Shown here one piece after another: positions 24,937 through 32,933 of a stretch of DNA of 60,886 bases. Numbering within the stretch: the first letter of the stretch is position 1; each line of letters opens with the position of its first letter. Source of the stretch: Ramlibacter sp. (GTDB lineage: Bacteria > Pseudomonadota > Gammaproteobacteria > Burkholderiales > Burkholderiaceae_C). The position numbers were made by a program, and so were the translations under genes. The notes under the pieces were generated by a model that worked only from the letters and a program-made list of their open reading frames with translations, had not been told where the DNA came from and searched no databases. The stretch is from contig JAGRPN010000255.1 in NCBI GenBank assembly GCA_019449555.1, positions 1 to 60,886 on the forward strand. Direction: 5' to 3'.

Positions 24937-25157
24937 CTACACGGCCATGAACGTCATGGTCACCGCCAGGACATTCTGGGCGCCGATGAACGCAGGCGTG
25001 GTAACTCCGAGCAACCGTGGTGCCGGGTAGCTTCAGCGATCAACAAGAAAGTGCCTTGGCCAGCCAGGTCGCGCGCGCGTTGCGAGTACGGAAAGGACGG
25101 GAAGCCAGTGTGTCGAGCAAGTGGCAACTCCTTGGGCAATATCAGCATGTCCGACAT
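24937..25157 (-). pseudogene. Frameshifted small gene preceding the conserved pair
   Basis: The minus strand from ATG 25157 reads MSDMLILPKELPLARHTG ... GTFLLIAEA near 25030. One frame over, YPAPRLLGVTTPAFIGAQ continues to MTFMAV and a TAG at 24937-24939, immediately before the ribosome site of the next gene. Joining them with one base change near 25025-25030 gives a ~74-residue protein. The tight spacing of this stop to the next start argues that the second frame was the genuine 3' end. Either a real frameshift mutation or a sequencing error. Confidence 0.4.
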
Positions 25158-25170
25158 GGTTAATCACAAT

Positions 25171-25186
25171 ACGTACGATCGTGCGT
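25171..25186. promoter_or_regulatory. Imperfect palindrome ACGTACGATCGTGCGT, candidate TetR-family operator
   Basis: A 16-bp palindrome centred on CGATCG with one mismatched pair sits 28 bp before the GST gene that heads a cluster including a TetR-type regulator. Position fits repression of the cluster by that regulator; this is inference. Confidence 0.4.
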
Positions 25187-25214
25187 TATTCCACCCAGCC
25201 GACGAGACATCCAA

Positions 25215-25859
25215 ATGCACACGCTTTACTGGTCGCCCGGAGCTTGCTCGATTGCGCCGCACATCGTGCTCGAGGAGATTGGCGAGCCTTATGCCGCCAG
25301 TAGGATTGCCATAGACGCCGTAGGTACGGCCGAAACCTTGGTTGAGCCCGGGTACCTCAAGATCAACCCGAAAGGTCGGGTTCCAGCGATGACCCTGGAA
25401 GGCGGCGGCCTACTGACCGAAGCCCCTGCAATCATGGTCTACCTGGCTCGGGCCCACCCGGAGTGCTGCCTGTTGCCGCCAGATCCCGTGGGTGAGGCCC
25501 GGGTCTACGAATGGATGAACTGGCTTGCAACAGCGGTTCATGCCGTTGCTTTTGCCCAGGTCGTTCGCCCGCAGCGGTTCGTACACGAGCCCAAGGACTT
25601 TCCCCAGGTAAAGGCCAAGGGCCGGCACAACGTGGCGGCGGCGTTTGCGTTCATCGAACAGCAGCTGAGAGGCAACGAGTGGGCCACTGCCGGGCAATAC
25701 ACGCTCGCTGACATCTACCTCCTGTTTTTCTATCTCGGCGCCAAGAGCGCTGGAAACCCCATGGCAATGGCATTTCCCGCCTGGACGGCAGTGGCTGAGC
25801 GCACCTTGCGGCGTTCTTCGGTCCAGCGCGTCATTGAGTACGAGTGCGCAGCCGCGTAG
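25215..25859 (+). CDS. Glutathione S-transferase, bacterial beta-class-like
   Basis: The protein has 214 residues. N-terminal YWSPGACSIAPHIVLEE has the SPGACS motif of beta-class GSTs (Cys11 in the active-site loop). NPKGRVPAMTLEGG provides the cis-Pro turn, and LTEAPAIMVYLARAHPE the glutathione-binding helix. C-terminal YTLADIYLLFF is the helix-capping box. Head gene of the TetR/old-yellow-enzyme cluster, hence probably in detoxification of electrophiles. Confidence 0.88.
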   Translation: MHTLYWSPGACSIAPHIVLEEIGEPYAASRIAIDAVGTAETLVEPGYLKINPKGRVPAMTLEGGGLLTEAPAIMVYLARAHPECCLLPPDPVGEARVYEWMNWLATAVHAVAFAQVVRPQRFVHEPKDFPQVKAKGRHNVAAAFAFIEQQLRGNEWATAGQYTLADIYLLFFYLGAKSAGNPMAMAFPAWTAVAERTLRRSSVQRVIEYECAAA

Positions 25860-25874
25860 CCAGGAGCCAACACC

Positions 25875-26591
25875 ATGCGGCAACAAGGGAAAAGCATCCT
25901 GAAAACGCAACCGAAGGGCGGTGATCGCAACGAATTGCACGGGAGCGAACCGCCGGACGGCGCGGAAATCGACGGCCGGCACAGGCGAGGCGCCAAGGCG
26001 CGAACGACGCTGTTGAGACACGCGATGGACGTGGCTTCGGTCAAAGGGCTCGAGGGCGTGACCATCGGCGGGCTCGCCGACGACCTCGGCATCAGCAAGG
26101 GCAATATCACCACTCTCTTTGGCGGCAAGGAGGAATTGCAGCTGAAGACGCTGGACGGGGCCGTAGAGATCTTCATCGAGCAGGTGGTCAGGCCCGGCTC
26201 GGCGGCTGCCTCACCGCTGCAGCGTCTAAGCCGTTTTTGCGAGAGTTGGTTCGACTATGTCGATCGGCGCGTCTTTCCAGGAGGATGCATGCTCTATGCC
26301 ACGACCAATGAATATCGCGCTCGCCCCGGCCCGATACAGGACCGCGTCAATCATCACCGGCAGGCCTGGATCCAACTACTGACCAGCACCGCGCAGCGCG
26401 CGCTCGATGCGAAGGAGTTGAAGGCCGGAACCGACGTCGATCAGCTGGTATTCGAGCTCACGTCTTACCAGTCTCTGGCGAACACGGCAGCCCTGCTCGG
26501 CGATCAAGCGCTGTTTGCGCGCGCGCGCCAGACGAGCCGCAAGCGTATCGCCGCCGTGGCGCACGCGCCCGCCAGGACGGCTCGCGGATGA
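25875..26591 (+). CDS. TetR/AcrR-family transcriptional regulator
   Basis: The protein has 238 residues with a ~40-residue charged N-terminal extension before the HTH. HTH: TTLLRHAMDVASVKGLEGVT then IGGLADDLGISKGNITTLFG. The C-terminal domain, FCESWFDYVDRRVFPGGCML, matches the TetR_C_6-type effector domain. Located 15 bp after the GST gene and ahead of the flavoenzymes, it is likely the local repressor, with the palindrome at 25171 as candidate operator. The extension may be an over-long start; an internal Met (MDVASVKG) is too far in to be used. Confidence 0.88.
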   Translation: MRQQGKSILKTQPKGGDRNELHGSEPPDGAEIDGRHRRGAKARTTLLRHAMDVASVKGLEGVTIGGLADDLGISKGNITTLFGGKEELQLKTLDGAVEIFIEQVVRPGSAAASPLQRLSRFCESWFDYVDRRVFPGGCMLYATTNEYRARPGPIQDRVNHHRQAWIQLLTSTAQRALDAKELKAGTDVDQLVFELTSYQSLANTAALLGDQALFARARQTSRKRIAAVAHAPARTARG

Positions 26592-26628
26592 GCAGGCAAT
26601 GCCAACGTCAAGTCAGCAAGGTGAAGGC

Positions 26629-27624
26629 ATGAGCAAGAATCAGGGCGACGATTCGTTTCGCCGCGACGACATCGATTCGCCGTTCCATTCCGGCGAACGC
26701 GCGGTTCAGGAACGCGTTGGAGTTCGCGAAAAGGTCGAACCGTACGGGCGCAAGGGAATCCGCGATCACATGCCGGAGCAACATCGCGAGTTCTTCGGGA
26801 AGCTGCCGTTTCTCGTTGTTGGGGCGGCTGACATCGAGCACCGGCTGTGGGCCGGCATCCTGGCAGGCGACCCTGGATTCATGCAATCGCCCCGCCCAGC
26901 GGAACTGAGGGTGCTCGCAGCACCCGGCTGGGGTGACCCGCTGAACAACACATGGCATGACGGTTCACCCATCGGATGCCTCGGTATCGAGCTGCACACG
27001 CGCCGCCGAAACCGCTTGAACGGGGTGATGGCACTCGATGACGATGGCAGCGCGTTCACGCTTGTGGTCGATCAAAGCTTTGGCAACTGCCCGCAATACA
27101 TCCAGGCGCGCGAACCCCGTATCCTGCGATCGCTTTCAGCGCAGGAGCAGCCGCGCAAGGTGCGTCATTTCGCCGCGTGGGACGATCAAGTGGCGCAGAT
27201 CCTGGGGCGCGCCGATACGTTCTTCATTGCAAGCCAGTATGGCGGGGGCACCGATGACCGTCGACAGGGAGTGGATGTTTCACACCGCGGAGGTCGCCCG
27301 GGCTTTGTCGCGCTTGCCGACGCGAAGACCCTCGCTTGGCCTGACTACCGCGGCAATTTCTTCTTCAACACGCTCGGAAATCTTGCGCTCAATCCTCGCT
27401 GCGGACTGCTGGTGATCGACTTCGAGACCAGCGACACGCTGCAACTGACCGGAGCCGCGCATGTCGTTTGGGATTGGGATCGAGACGATCCCCTGCCTGC
27501 GGGCGCCCAGCGCATGGTGCAGTTCGAGCTCGAAGCAGGCGTTCATATCGAGCGCGGCGCTCCCTTCACCTGGGATTTTCAGGGCATGGCGCCGCAGTTC
27601 GCATCGGCAGAACGCGCGACCTAA
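26629..27624 (+). CDS. Pyridoxamine-5'-phosphate-oxidase-like FMN-binding split-barrel protein
   Basis: The protein has 331 residues from ATG 26629 (AAGGTGAAGGC upstream); starts at 26599 or 26515 are also open. N-terminal third unusual (FHSGERAVQERVGVRE). Conserved barrel features: DHMPEQHREFFGKLPFLVVG, FGNCPQYIQAREP, ADTFFIASQY, and FNTLGNLALNPRCGLLVIDF. Proteins of this kind (MSMEG-type or ferredoxin-reductase-linked PNPOx-like) bind flavin and reduce small molecules. Substrate unknown; cluster context suggests xenobiotic or stress chemistry. Confidence 0.8.
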   Translation: MSKNQGDDSFRRDDIDSPFHSGERAVQERVGVREKVEPYGRKGIRDHMPEQHREFFGKLPFLVVGAADIEHRLWAGILAGDPGFMQSPRPAELRVLAAPGWGDPLNNTWHDGSPIGCLGIELHTRRRNRLNGVMALDDDGSAFTLVVDQSFGNCPQYIQAREPRILRSLSAQEQPRKVRHFAAWDDQVAQILGRADTFFIASQYGGGTDDRRQGVDVSHRGGRPGFVALADAKTLAWPDYRGNFFFNTLGNLALNPRCGLLVIDFETSDTLQLTGAAHVVWDWDRDDPLPAGAQRMVQFELEAGVHIERGAPFTWDFQGMAPQFASAERAT

Positions 27625-27652
27625 CTTGGTACAACGGAGCTAACCATATTTC

Positions 27653-27961
27653 GTGAACGACATGAAAACCTTCTTCTGCAAAATCACACCACCCCGATCC
27701 ACGTTCGCCGCCGACATGAGCGAAGCTGAGCGCAAAGTGATGCAAGAACATGCGGCCTACTGGAAATCGTCGATGGACGAAGGTCGAGTCGTCGTGTTCG
27801 GCCCGGTTGACGCCCCGAACGGAACGTACGGGATCGGGATCATCGAAGTCGGGGACACGGCCGATGCCATCCGCTTCATGTCCAACGATCCTGCCCTCAA
27901 GGCAAATCTCGGATTCACGTACGACGTGTATGCCATGCCGCGCGCCGTGTCACGTCCTTGA
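27653..27961 (+). CDS. YCII-related domain protein
   Basis: The protein has 102 residues with GTG 27653 (GGAG 13 bp upstream); ATG 27662 is an alternative. YCII-type dimeric alpha+beta barrel: TFFCKITPPRSTF, MSEAERKVMQEHAAYWKSSM, GRVVVFGPV, then YGIGIIEVGDTADAIRFM. His33-Asp42 region equivalent to the putative active site of YciI. Function of family members is largely undefined, some act in dehalogenation or ring cleavage. Lies between two flavoenzymes. Confidence 0.8.
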   Translation: MNDMKTFFCKITPPRSTFAADMSEAERKVMQEHAAYWKSSMDEGRVVVFGPVDAPNGTYGIGIIEVGDTADAIRFMSNDPALKANLGFTYDVYAMPRAVSRP

Positions 27962-27977
27962 CGGGAAGCGGTGCTCG

Positions 27978-29117
27978 ATGAAAGCGACCAACGAGATGAA
28001 GAACAACACCACCGCCTCCTTACTCTCCATCGGTCAGCTGGGCCGATATGAATTGCCGACGCGAATGATCATGGCCCCCATGACACGAATGCGTGCCCAC
28101 GGCGATGGAGTGCCTTCCGACATGATGGTGACGTACTACTCGCAGCGGGCATGTGCGGCGCTGATCATCTCGGAGGCGACAGCCGTGTCTGCCCAAGGCG
28201 TCGGATACATGAATGCGCCCCGCCTGTACACGGAGGAACATGTCAGAGGATGGGCGAGGGTCACCTCGGCCGTGCACGCAAGGGGAGGCCGAATCTTTGT
28301 GCAGCTGTTCCACGCGGGCCGCATCTCGCATCCGTCGCTATTGCCCGGCACGGGTCTGCCCGTCGCACCTTCGGCAATCCGCCCAAAGGGCCGCGTTCAC
28401 ACCCCCGAGGGACGGGTACCCTACGTCACGCCGCGCTGCGTAACGGACGAAGAGATCCCGAGGCTGGTCGATGAATTCAAAGTTGCCGCACAGTTGGCAG
28501 CCGCGGCGGGTTTCGACGGCGCGGAAATTCACGCGGCCAACGGATACCTTCTGGATCAATTTCTCCGGAATGGGGCCAATCACCGGCAGGCCCCATATGG
28601 CGGTTCGCCGAAGAACCGGGCGCGATTCCTGACCGAAGTCGCTGATGCCGTTGCTTCCGTCCTGGGGGCCGGTTCTACGGGAGTGCGACTTTCTCCCCTG
28701 CATCGGTTCAACGACATGTCGGACTCAGAGCCTCGGGAGACCTTCACCACCGCGGTGAAGGCCCTGGACAAACTGGGACTTGCTTATCTGCATCTTGTCG
28801 AGAAAGACGACGCCCCGCTGGTGGGGCCTCGCTTCGAGCTCAGCCGACTCAGGGCCCTGTGGTCGTCAGCTCTCGTCGTCAACGAAGACTACGATCGTGT
28901 TCGCGCGGCAGCCGCGCTGGCCAGGGGTGCGGATTTCATCTCGTTCGGCAAGCTGTTCATTGCAAACCCCGATCTGCCACGGCGATTTCTGGCCGACGCT
29001 CGGCTCAATTCTCCACGCTCGGACAGTTTCTATGGCGGTGACTCGCAAGGATATATCGACTATCCATTCCTGAGCGCGGATGACGGCGCTTCCTCGTGCG
29101 AGGCGCAGAGTGCCTGA
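27978..29117 (+). CDS. Old-yellow-enzyme-family NADH:flavin oxidoreductase (NemA-like)
   Basis: The protein has 379 residues from ATG 27978. TIM barrel with IMAPMTRMRAHGDGVPSDMM at the N terminus, HAGRISHPSLLPG, then the active site GAEIHAANGYLLDQFL with the His and Asn that bind the activated-alkene carbonyl. FISFGKLFIANPDLPRR carries the FMN phosphate loop. These enzymes reduce alpha,beta-unsaturated carbonyls or nitro compounds, and nemA-type genes are commonly TetR-controlled, matching the upstream regulator. Confidence 0.9.
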   Translation: MKATNEMKNNTTASLLSIGQLGRYELPTRMIMAPMTRMRAHGDGVPSDMMVTYYSQRACAALIISEATAVSAQGVGYMNAPRLYTEEHVRGWARVTSAVHARGGRIFVQLFHAGRISHPSLLPGTGLPVAPSAIRPKGRVHTPEGRVPYVTPRCVTDEEIPRLVDEFKVAAQLAAAAGFDGAEIHAANGYLLDQFLRNGANHRQAPYGGSPKNRARFLTEVADAVASVLGAGSTGVRLSPLHRFNDMSDSEPRETFTTAVKALDKLGLAYLHLVEKDDAPLVGPRFELSRLRALWSSALVVNEDYDRVRAAAALARGADFISFGKLFIANPDLPRRFLADARLNSPRSDSFYGGDSQGYIDYPFLSADDGASSCEAQSA

Positions 29118-29133
29118 AACGAGGAATGGCCCG

Positions 29134-30966
29134 ATGGAACTCGATGCTCAAGAGCGAAGACGTCTCTTGAAGATCGGTGCGGCGATTCCGCTGTTGCCTG
29201 GTGTCTGGAATCCCTTGGCGGCCGTGGCGCAGGTTTCGCGCAGGATGCCGATGTCGCGGGTGCGTCTCGCCGATCCGGGCTGGCCGGCTGAAGAGCTCTG
29301 GCAGCGGTTAGGTCAAGACGTGCGCGGCGCGTTGATCAAGGTGCGTTCGCCGCTCACCACCTGCACTGCCGGCGCATCCGCGCACGAGTGTGAGCAATTC
29401 TTCCGGGCCGCCAAGAACCCCTACTATCTCGGCGAAGAAGTGGGATTGACGCAAACATTGGGCTGGGTCGATGCCTGGACATCGCGACCGAGTGTCTATG
29501 CGGTGGCTGCGCGCAGCGCGGGGGACGTGGTAGCCGCGGTGAATTTTGCGCGGCAACACAACCTCCGCCTTGTGGTCAAGGGTGGAGGCCACAGTTATCA
29601 AGGCACTTCCAGCGCGCCCGATTCGCTGTTGATCTGGACGAGGAGGATGGACGAAACAACCCTTCATGATTCCTTCACGGCCCAGGGCTGTACCGGACGG
29701 GCAGCTCCCGTTCGCGCCGTCAGCGTGGGAGCCGGGGCAGTGTGGGCGCAGGTGTATGACGCAGTAACCACGCGCGGCGGAGGTTATGTGCAGGGCGGCG
29801 GCTGCATGACCGTCGGTGTCGCCGGCCTGGTGCAAAGCGGCGGCTTCGGCAGCTTCTCGAAGGCATTCGGACTGGCAGCGAGTGGCCTGCTCGAAGCCGA
29901 GGTCGTCACTGCCGACGGCGCTGTCCGTGTCGCCAACGCCTGCGTGAACCCGGACCTGTTCTGGGCTCTGAAGGGCGGCGGCGGTGGCAGCCTCGGCGTC
30001 GTGACCCGTCTCACGTTGAAGGTGCATGAGCTGCCGGACTCGTTCGGCGCCGTGAACATGACTATCAAGGCGACTTCCGCTCCAGCGTTCAGGCGCTTGA
30101 TCGGGATGGTCGTCGACTTCTATGCTCGCAGTCTGATGAACCCGCATTGGGGCGAGCAGATCCGTTTTCGCAGCGACGACAGTGTGAACATTTCAATGGT
30201 GTTCCAGGGTCTGGATCGCGGCGAGGCTCAGGCGATCTGGCAACCGTTCATGGATGCAGTGGACGCGTCACCGGAGTTGAAGGTCGAATTTTCGCCGCTC
30301 AAGATCGTATCGACTTCGGCCCGAAGCTTCTGGTCTCCAACGTTGTTCAAGCGACTGTTTGGATTCATCAGCACGGACGATCGGCCCGGGGCGTCGCCCC
30401 AGAATGTCTTCTGGCCAGGGGACCAGAGGCAAGCGGGTCAAGTGCTGTACGCCTATCAGTCGGCCTGGCTTCCGGCAGCGCTTCTGCAAGCGCCCCAAAG
30501 GCAACTCTTGTGCGACTCGTTGTTTGCCGCCACCCGGCATTGGGGGATGTCGTTGCACGTCAACAAGGGGCTCGCAGGCGCCCCGCCGGATGTGTTGCGC
30601 GCAGCGCAAGATACCGCGATGAACCCGGCAGTGCTGGGAGCATTTGCGCTGGCGGTCTGCGGCGCGGAAGGTCCGCCCGCCTATCCCGGCATACCGGGTC
30701 ATGAACAGGATCTCATGCTGGCCCGTCGCCGCGCTCAATTGGTCGCACGAGCCATGGGCGAGATCCGAAAACTGGTCCCCGACGCGGGTTCGTACGTCTC
30801 GGAGAGTGACTTCTTCCAGCCGAACTGGCAGTGGTCATTCTGGGGCTCGAACTATTCGCGATTGCTCGGCGTCAAACGGCTGTATGACCCGCAAGGGCTC
30901 TTTTTCGTGCGCCACGGAGTCGGCAGCGAGGAATGGAGTGCAGACGGCTTCACCTGGACTGGGTGA
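29134..30966 (+). CDS. FAD-dependent oxidase with BBE domain (berberine-bridge-enzyme-like), exported
   Basis: The protein has 610 residues. Start ATG 29134 after GAGGAAT. N terminus RRRLLKIGAAIPLLPGVWN is a twin-arginine-like signal. PCMH FAD domain: LRLVVKGGGHSYQGTSSAP, whose His is a possible covalent flavin site, and GYVQGGGCMTVGVAGLVQSG. Substrate domain C-terminal, ending with LLGVKRLYDPQGLFFVRHG, the BBE box. Likely oxidises an alcohol or sugar-like or phenolic compound in the periplasm. The last gene of the TetR cluster. Confidence 0.86.
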   Translation: MELDAQERRRLLKIGAAIPLLPGVWNPLAAVAQVSRRMPMSRVRLADPGWPAEELWQRLGQDVRGALIKVRSPLTTCTAGASAHECEQFFRAAKNPYYLGEEVGLTQTLGWVDAWTSRPSVYAVAARSAGDVVAAVNFARQHNLRLVVKGGGHSYQGTSSAPDSLLIWTRRMDETTLHDSFTAQGCTGRAAPVRAVSVGAGAVWAQVYDAVTTRGGGYVQGGGCMTVGVAGLVQSGGFGSFSKAFGLAASGLLEAEVVTADGAVRVANACVNPDLFWALKGGGGGSLGVVTRLTLKVHELPDSFGAVNMTIKATSAPAFRRLIGMVVDFYARSLMNPHWGEQIRFRSDDSVNISMVFQGLDRGEAQAIWQPFMDAVDASPELKVEFSPLKIVSTSARSFWSPTLFKRLFGFISTDDRPGASPQNVFWPGDQRQAGQVLYAYQSAWLPAALLQAPQRQLLCDSLFAATRHWGMSLHVNKGLAGAPPDVLRAAQDTAMNPAVLGAFALAVCGAEGPPAYPGIPGHEQDLMLARRRAQLVARAMGEIRKLVPDAGSYVSESDFFQPNWQWSFWGSNYSRLLGVKRLYDPQGLFFVRHGVGSEEWSADGFTWTG

Positions 30967-31018
30967 ACGGTCCGGATACAGCCGGCGGCGCTGGACGCCT
31001 CTCTTGCCAGCGGCCCGA

Positions 31019-31738
31019 TCATTGCCGTGGCTGAAGCGTGCGGCCCTCGCCCGCCTCTTCGTACGTGCGGCCGTCCCGGATGTGATAAATGCGTTTGAAG
31101 GTCGGGATGATCTTCTCGTCGTGCGTCACGACGATGATGGCGGTGTGATGCTGCGCGGCCATCTGATGGAGGATGCGCACGACCGCCAGCGCGCGCTCGC
31201 TGTCCAGCGGCGCCGTCGGTTCGTCCGCGAGGATCACTGGCGGTCGGTTCGCCAGCGCCCGCGCAATGGAGACCCGTTGCTGTTCCCCGCCGGAGAGCTC
31301 GGACGGCTGCGCCTTGGCGCGGTGGCCGACGTCCAGCGCCTGCAGCAGCTGCAGCGCGCTGGCGCGCGCCTCGGCGTTCGGCCGGCCAGCCAGCATCGGC
31401 AGCAGTGCGACGTTATCGGTGACGTCGAGGAACGGGATGAGAAGGGGAGCCTGGAACACGAAGCCGATGCGGTCGCGCCGCAGCGCGCGCAGGTCCGACA
31501 GCTTCCATCCGTCCTCATAGATCGCCTCGCCGCCGAGGACCATGCGCCCGCCGCTGGGCTCCGTCACGGCGCCCAGGCACTTGAGCAACGTGCTCTTGCC
31601 GGATCCTGAAGGTCCGATCAGGCCGACGACCTCCCCCGGGGCGACCTCCATGTTGACTTCCTTGAGCGCGTCCACGGCCGTATCGCCTTGCCCATAGCGC
31701 TTGCGCAATCCCTCGATCACGATTCCGCCGGGTCGCAT
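31019..31738 (-). CDS. ABC transporter ATP-binding protein (DevA/LolD-like)
   Basis: The protein has 239 residues starting at 31738. Walker A GPSGSGKSTLL, Q-loop FVFQAPLLIPFL, signature LSGGEQQRVSIARAL, Walker B PVILADEPTAPLDSE, H-loop VVTHDEK. The Walker B neighbour reads ADEPTAPLD where LolD/MacB usually have ADEPTGALD/NLD. It starts 1 bp beyond the permease stop, last gene of the efflux operon with permease and adaptor upstream. Substrate not inferable. Confidence 0.93.
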   Translation of the reverse strand: MRPGGIVIEGLRKRYGQGDTAVDALKEVNMEVAPGEVVGLIGPSGSGKSTLLKCLGAVTEPSGGRMVLGGEAIYEDGWKLSDLRALRRDRIGFVFQAPLLIPFLDVTDNVALLPMLAGRPNAEARASALQLLQALDVGHRAKAQPSELSGGEQQRVSIARALANRPPVILADEPTAPLDSERALAVVRILHQMAAQHHTAIIVVTHDEKIIPTFKRIYHIRDGRTYEEAGEGRTLQPRQ

Positions 31739-31739
31739 G

Positions 31740-32933
31740 TCAGCCTCCGATCGCCTCTGCGGGATCGACCCGCAGTGCCGCCCGAATGGCGAGCGTGCTC
31801 GCGATGGCGCAGATCGCCATGACTGCCGCGAAGCCGCGCATCGCATCGCCCGGCTCCAGCAATACGTACTTCGGAAAGAGGGGAGCCCACGCCGTGGCCG
31901 AGATCTTCCCGACGACGAAGCCGATCAGGCCCAGGCCGAGCGCCTGCTGCAGGATCATTCCGGCGATCGTCCTGTTACGCGTTCCGATCAGTTTCAACAC
32001 GGCGATTTCGCGGATCTTGCCCAGCGTCATCGTGTAGATGATGAAGGCCACGATCGCGGCACTGACGATCGCCAGGATCACCAGGAACATGCCGATCTGC
32101 TTGGCCGACGTGGCAATCAGTTTGGCGACCAGGATCTGTTCCATCTGCGCGCGCGTGAACGCCTGCAGGTGCTTCCAGCGGCGGATCGGTTCGGCCGCGC
32201 GCTCCGGGTCCCAGCCGGGTTTCAGCTGCACGAGCACCGCGTTGACATTGTGGTTGCTGCTTTGCGCCGTCTGCACCGCCTCCAGCAGCCCGGGCACGCC
32301 GGGGCGGTCGAAGGCCGGGTTCGCGGCCGTGCGCGCCCGTTCGTTGAGGATGGCATCGTTGTCCTTGAGGAACTGCGCTTCCTGCGCGTCCTTCAGCGGG
32401 ATGAACACCATCGGATCGCCGCCGGACGAAACGGCGCGCCGGGTGAGCCCGACCACCGTGTAGTCATGACGCCGGATGCGGATCCGGTCGCCGACGACGA
32501 AGCCGGCCTTGACGTCGGCAACCGCCTCGTAGTGGCTGCGCGTGACCTGCCGTCCGGCGACGAGCGAGCCCGGGCTGCCCGGCTGGCCGGGTTCGAAACC
32601 GACGACCGTCGCGCGCACGTCGCTCGACCCGCGTCGCACCTGCATGTTGAAATAGGTGACGTTGGCTGCGCGGGCGACGCCCGGCAGGCCGCGAATCGCA
32701 CGCACCGCGTCGTCGCGCAGGCTGGACGACTCGGCATACGGGCCCTGCGTGTCCTGCTGCACCACCCACAGGTCCGCGCCACTGTTGTCCAGCAGCACGC
32801 GCGCATCGTCCACCATGCCACGGTACAGCCCGGCCATCGTGAGCGTGACACCGATCAACAGGCCCAGGCCCATCCCCGTGAGCACGAACTTGCCCGCGGA
32901 GTGCAGGATGTCGCGGCCGGCGAGGCTGATCAT
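31740..32933 (-). CDS. FtsX-like (DevC-type) ABC permease
   Basis: The protein has 397 residues, ATG at 32933 overlapping the adaptor stop. One N-terminal TM (KFVLTGMGLGLLIGVTLTMAGLY), large periplasmic domain of ~220 residues, then three TMs at the C terminus (IGMFLVILAIVSAAIVAFIIY; AGMILQQALGLGLIGFVVG; AAVMAICAIASTLAI) as in MacB/DevC. Periplasmic part contains GADLWVVQQDTQGP, typical of DevC-like proteins. Works with ATPase and HlyD adaptor in efflux. Confidence 0.9.
   Translation of the reverse strand: MISLAGRDILHSAGKFVLTGMGLGLLIGVTLTMAGLYRGMVDDARVLLDNSGADLWVVQQDTQGPYAESSSLRDDAVRAIRGLPGVARAANVTYFNMQVRRGSSDVRATVVGFEPGQPGSPGSLVAGRQVTRSHYEAVADVKAGFVVGDRIRIRRHDYTVVGLTRRAVSSGGDPMVFIPLKDAQEAQFLKDNDAILNERARTAANPAFDRPGVPGLLEAVQTAQSSNHNVNAVLVQLKPGWDPERAAEPIRRWKHLQAFTRAQMEQILVAKLIATSAKQIGMFLVILAIVSAAIVAFIIYTMTLGKIREIAVLKLIGTRNRTIAGMILQQALGLGLIGFVVGKISATAWAPLFPKYVLLEPGDAMRGFAAVMAICAIASTLAIRAALRVDPAEAIGG

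Noticed and set aside
24226-25157. Bacterial ubiquitin-like conjugation locus
   Set aside because: The 75-residue protein is the right size, but no E1 (ThiF), E2 or JAB gene is in the neighbourhood; kept only as an unknown trio.
23100-31000. Integrated prophage or genomic island with att sites
   Set aside because: Composition is a little different and genes look accessory, but no integrase, tRNA or direct repeat was seen at the borders.
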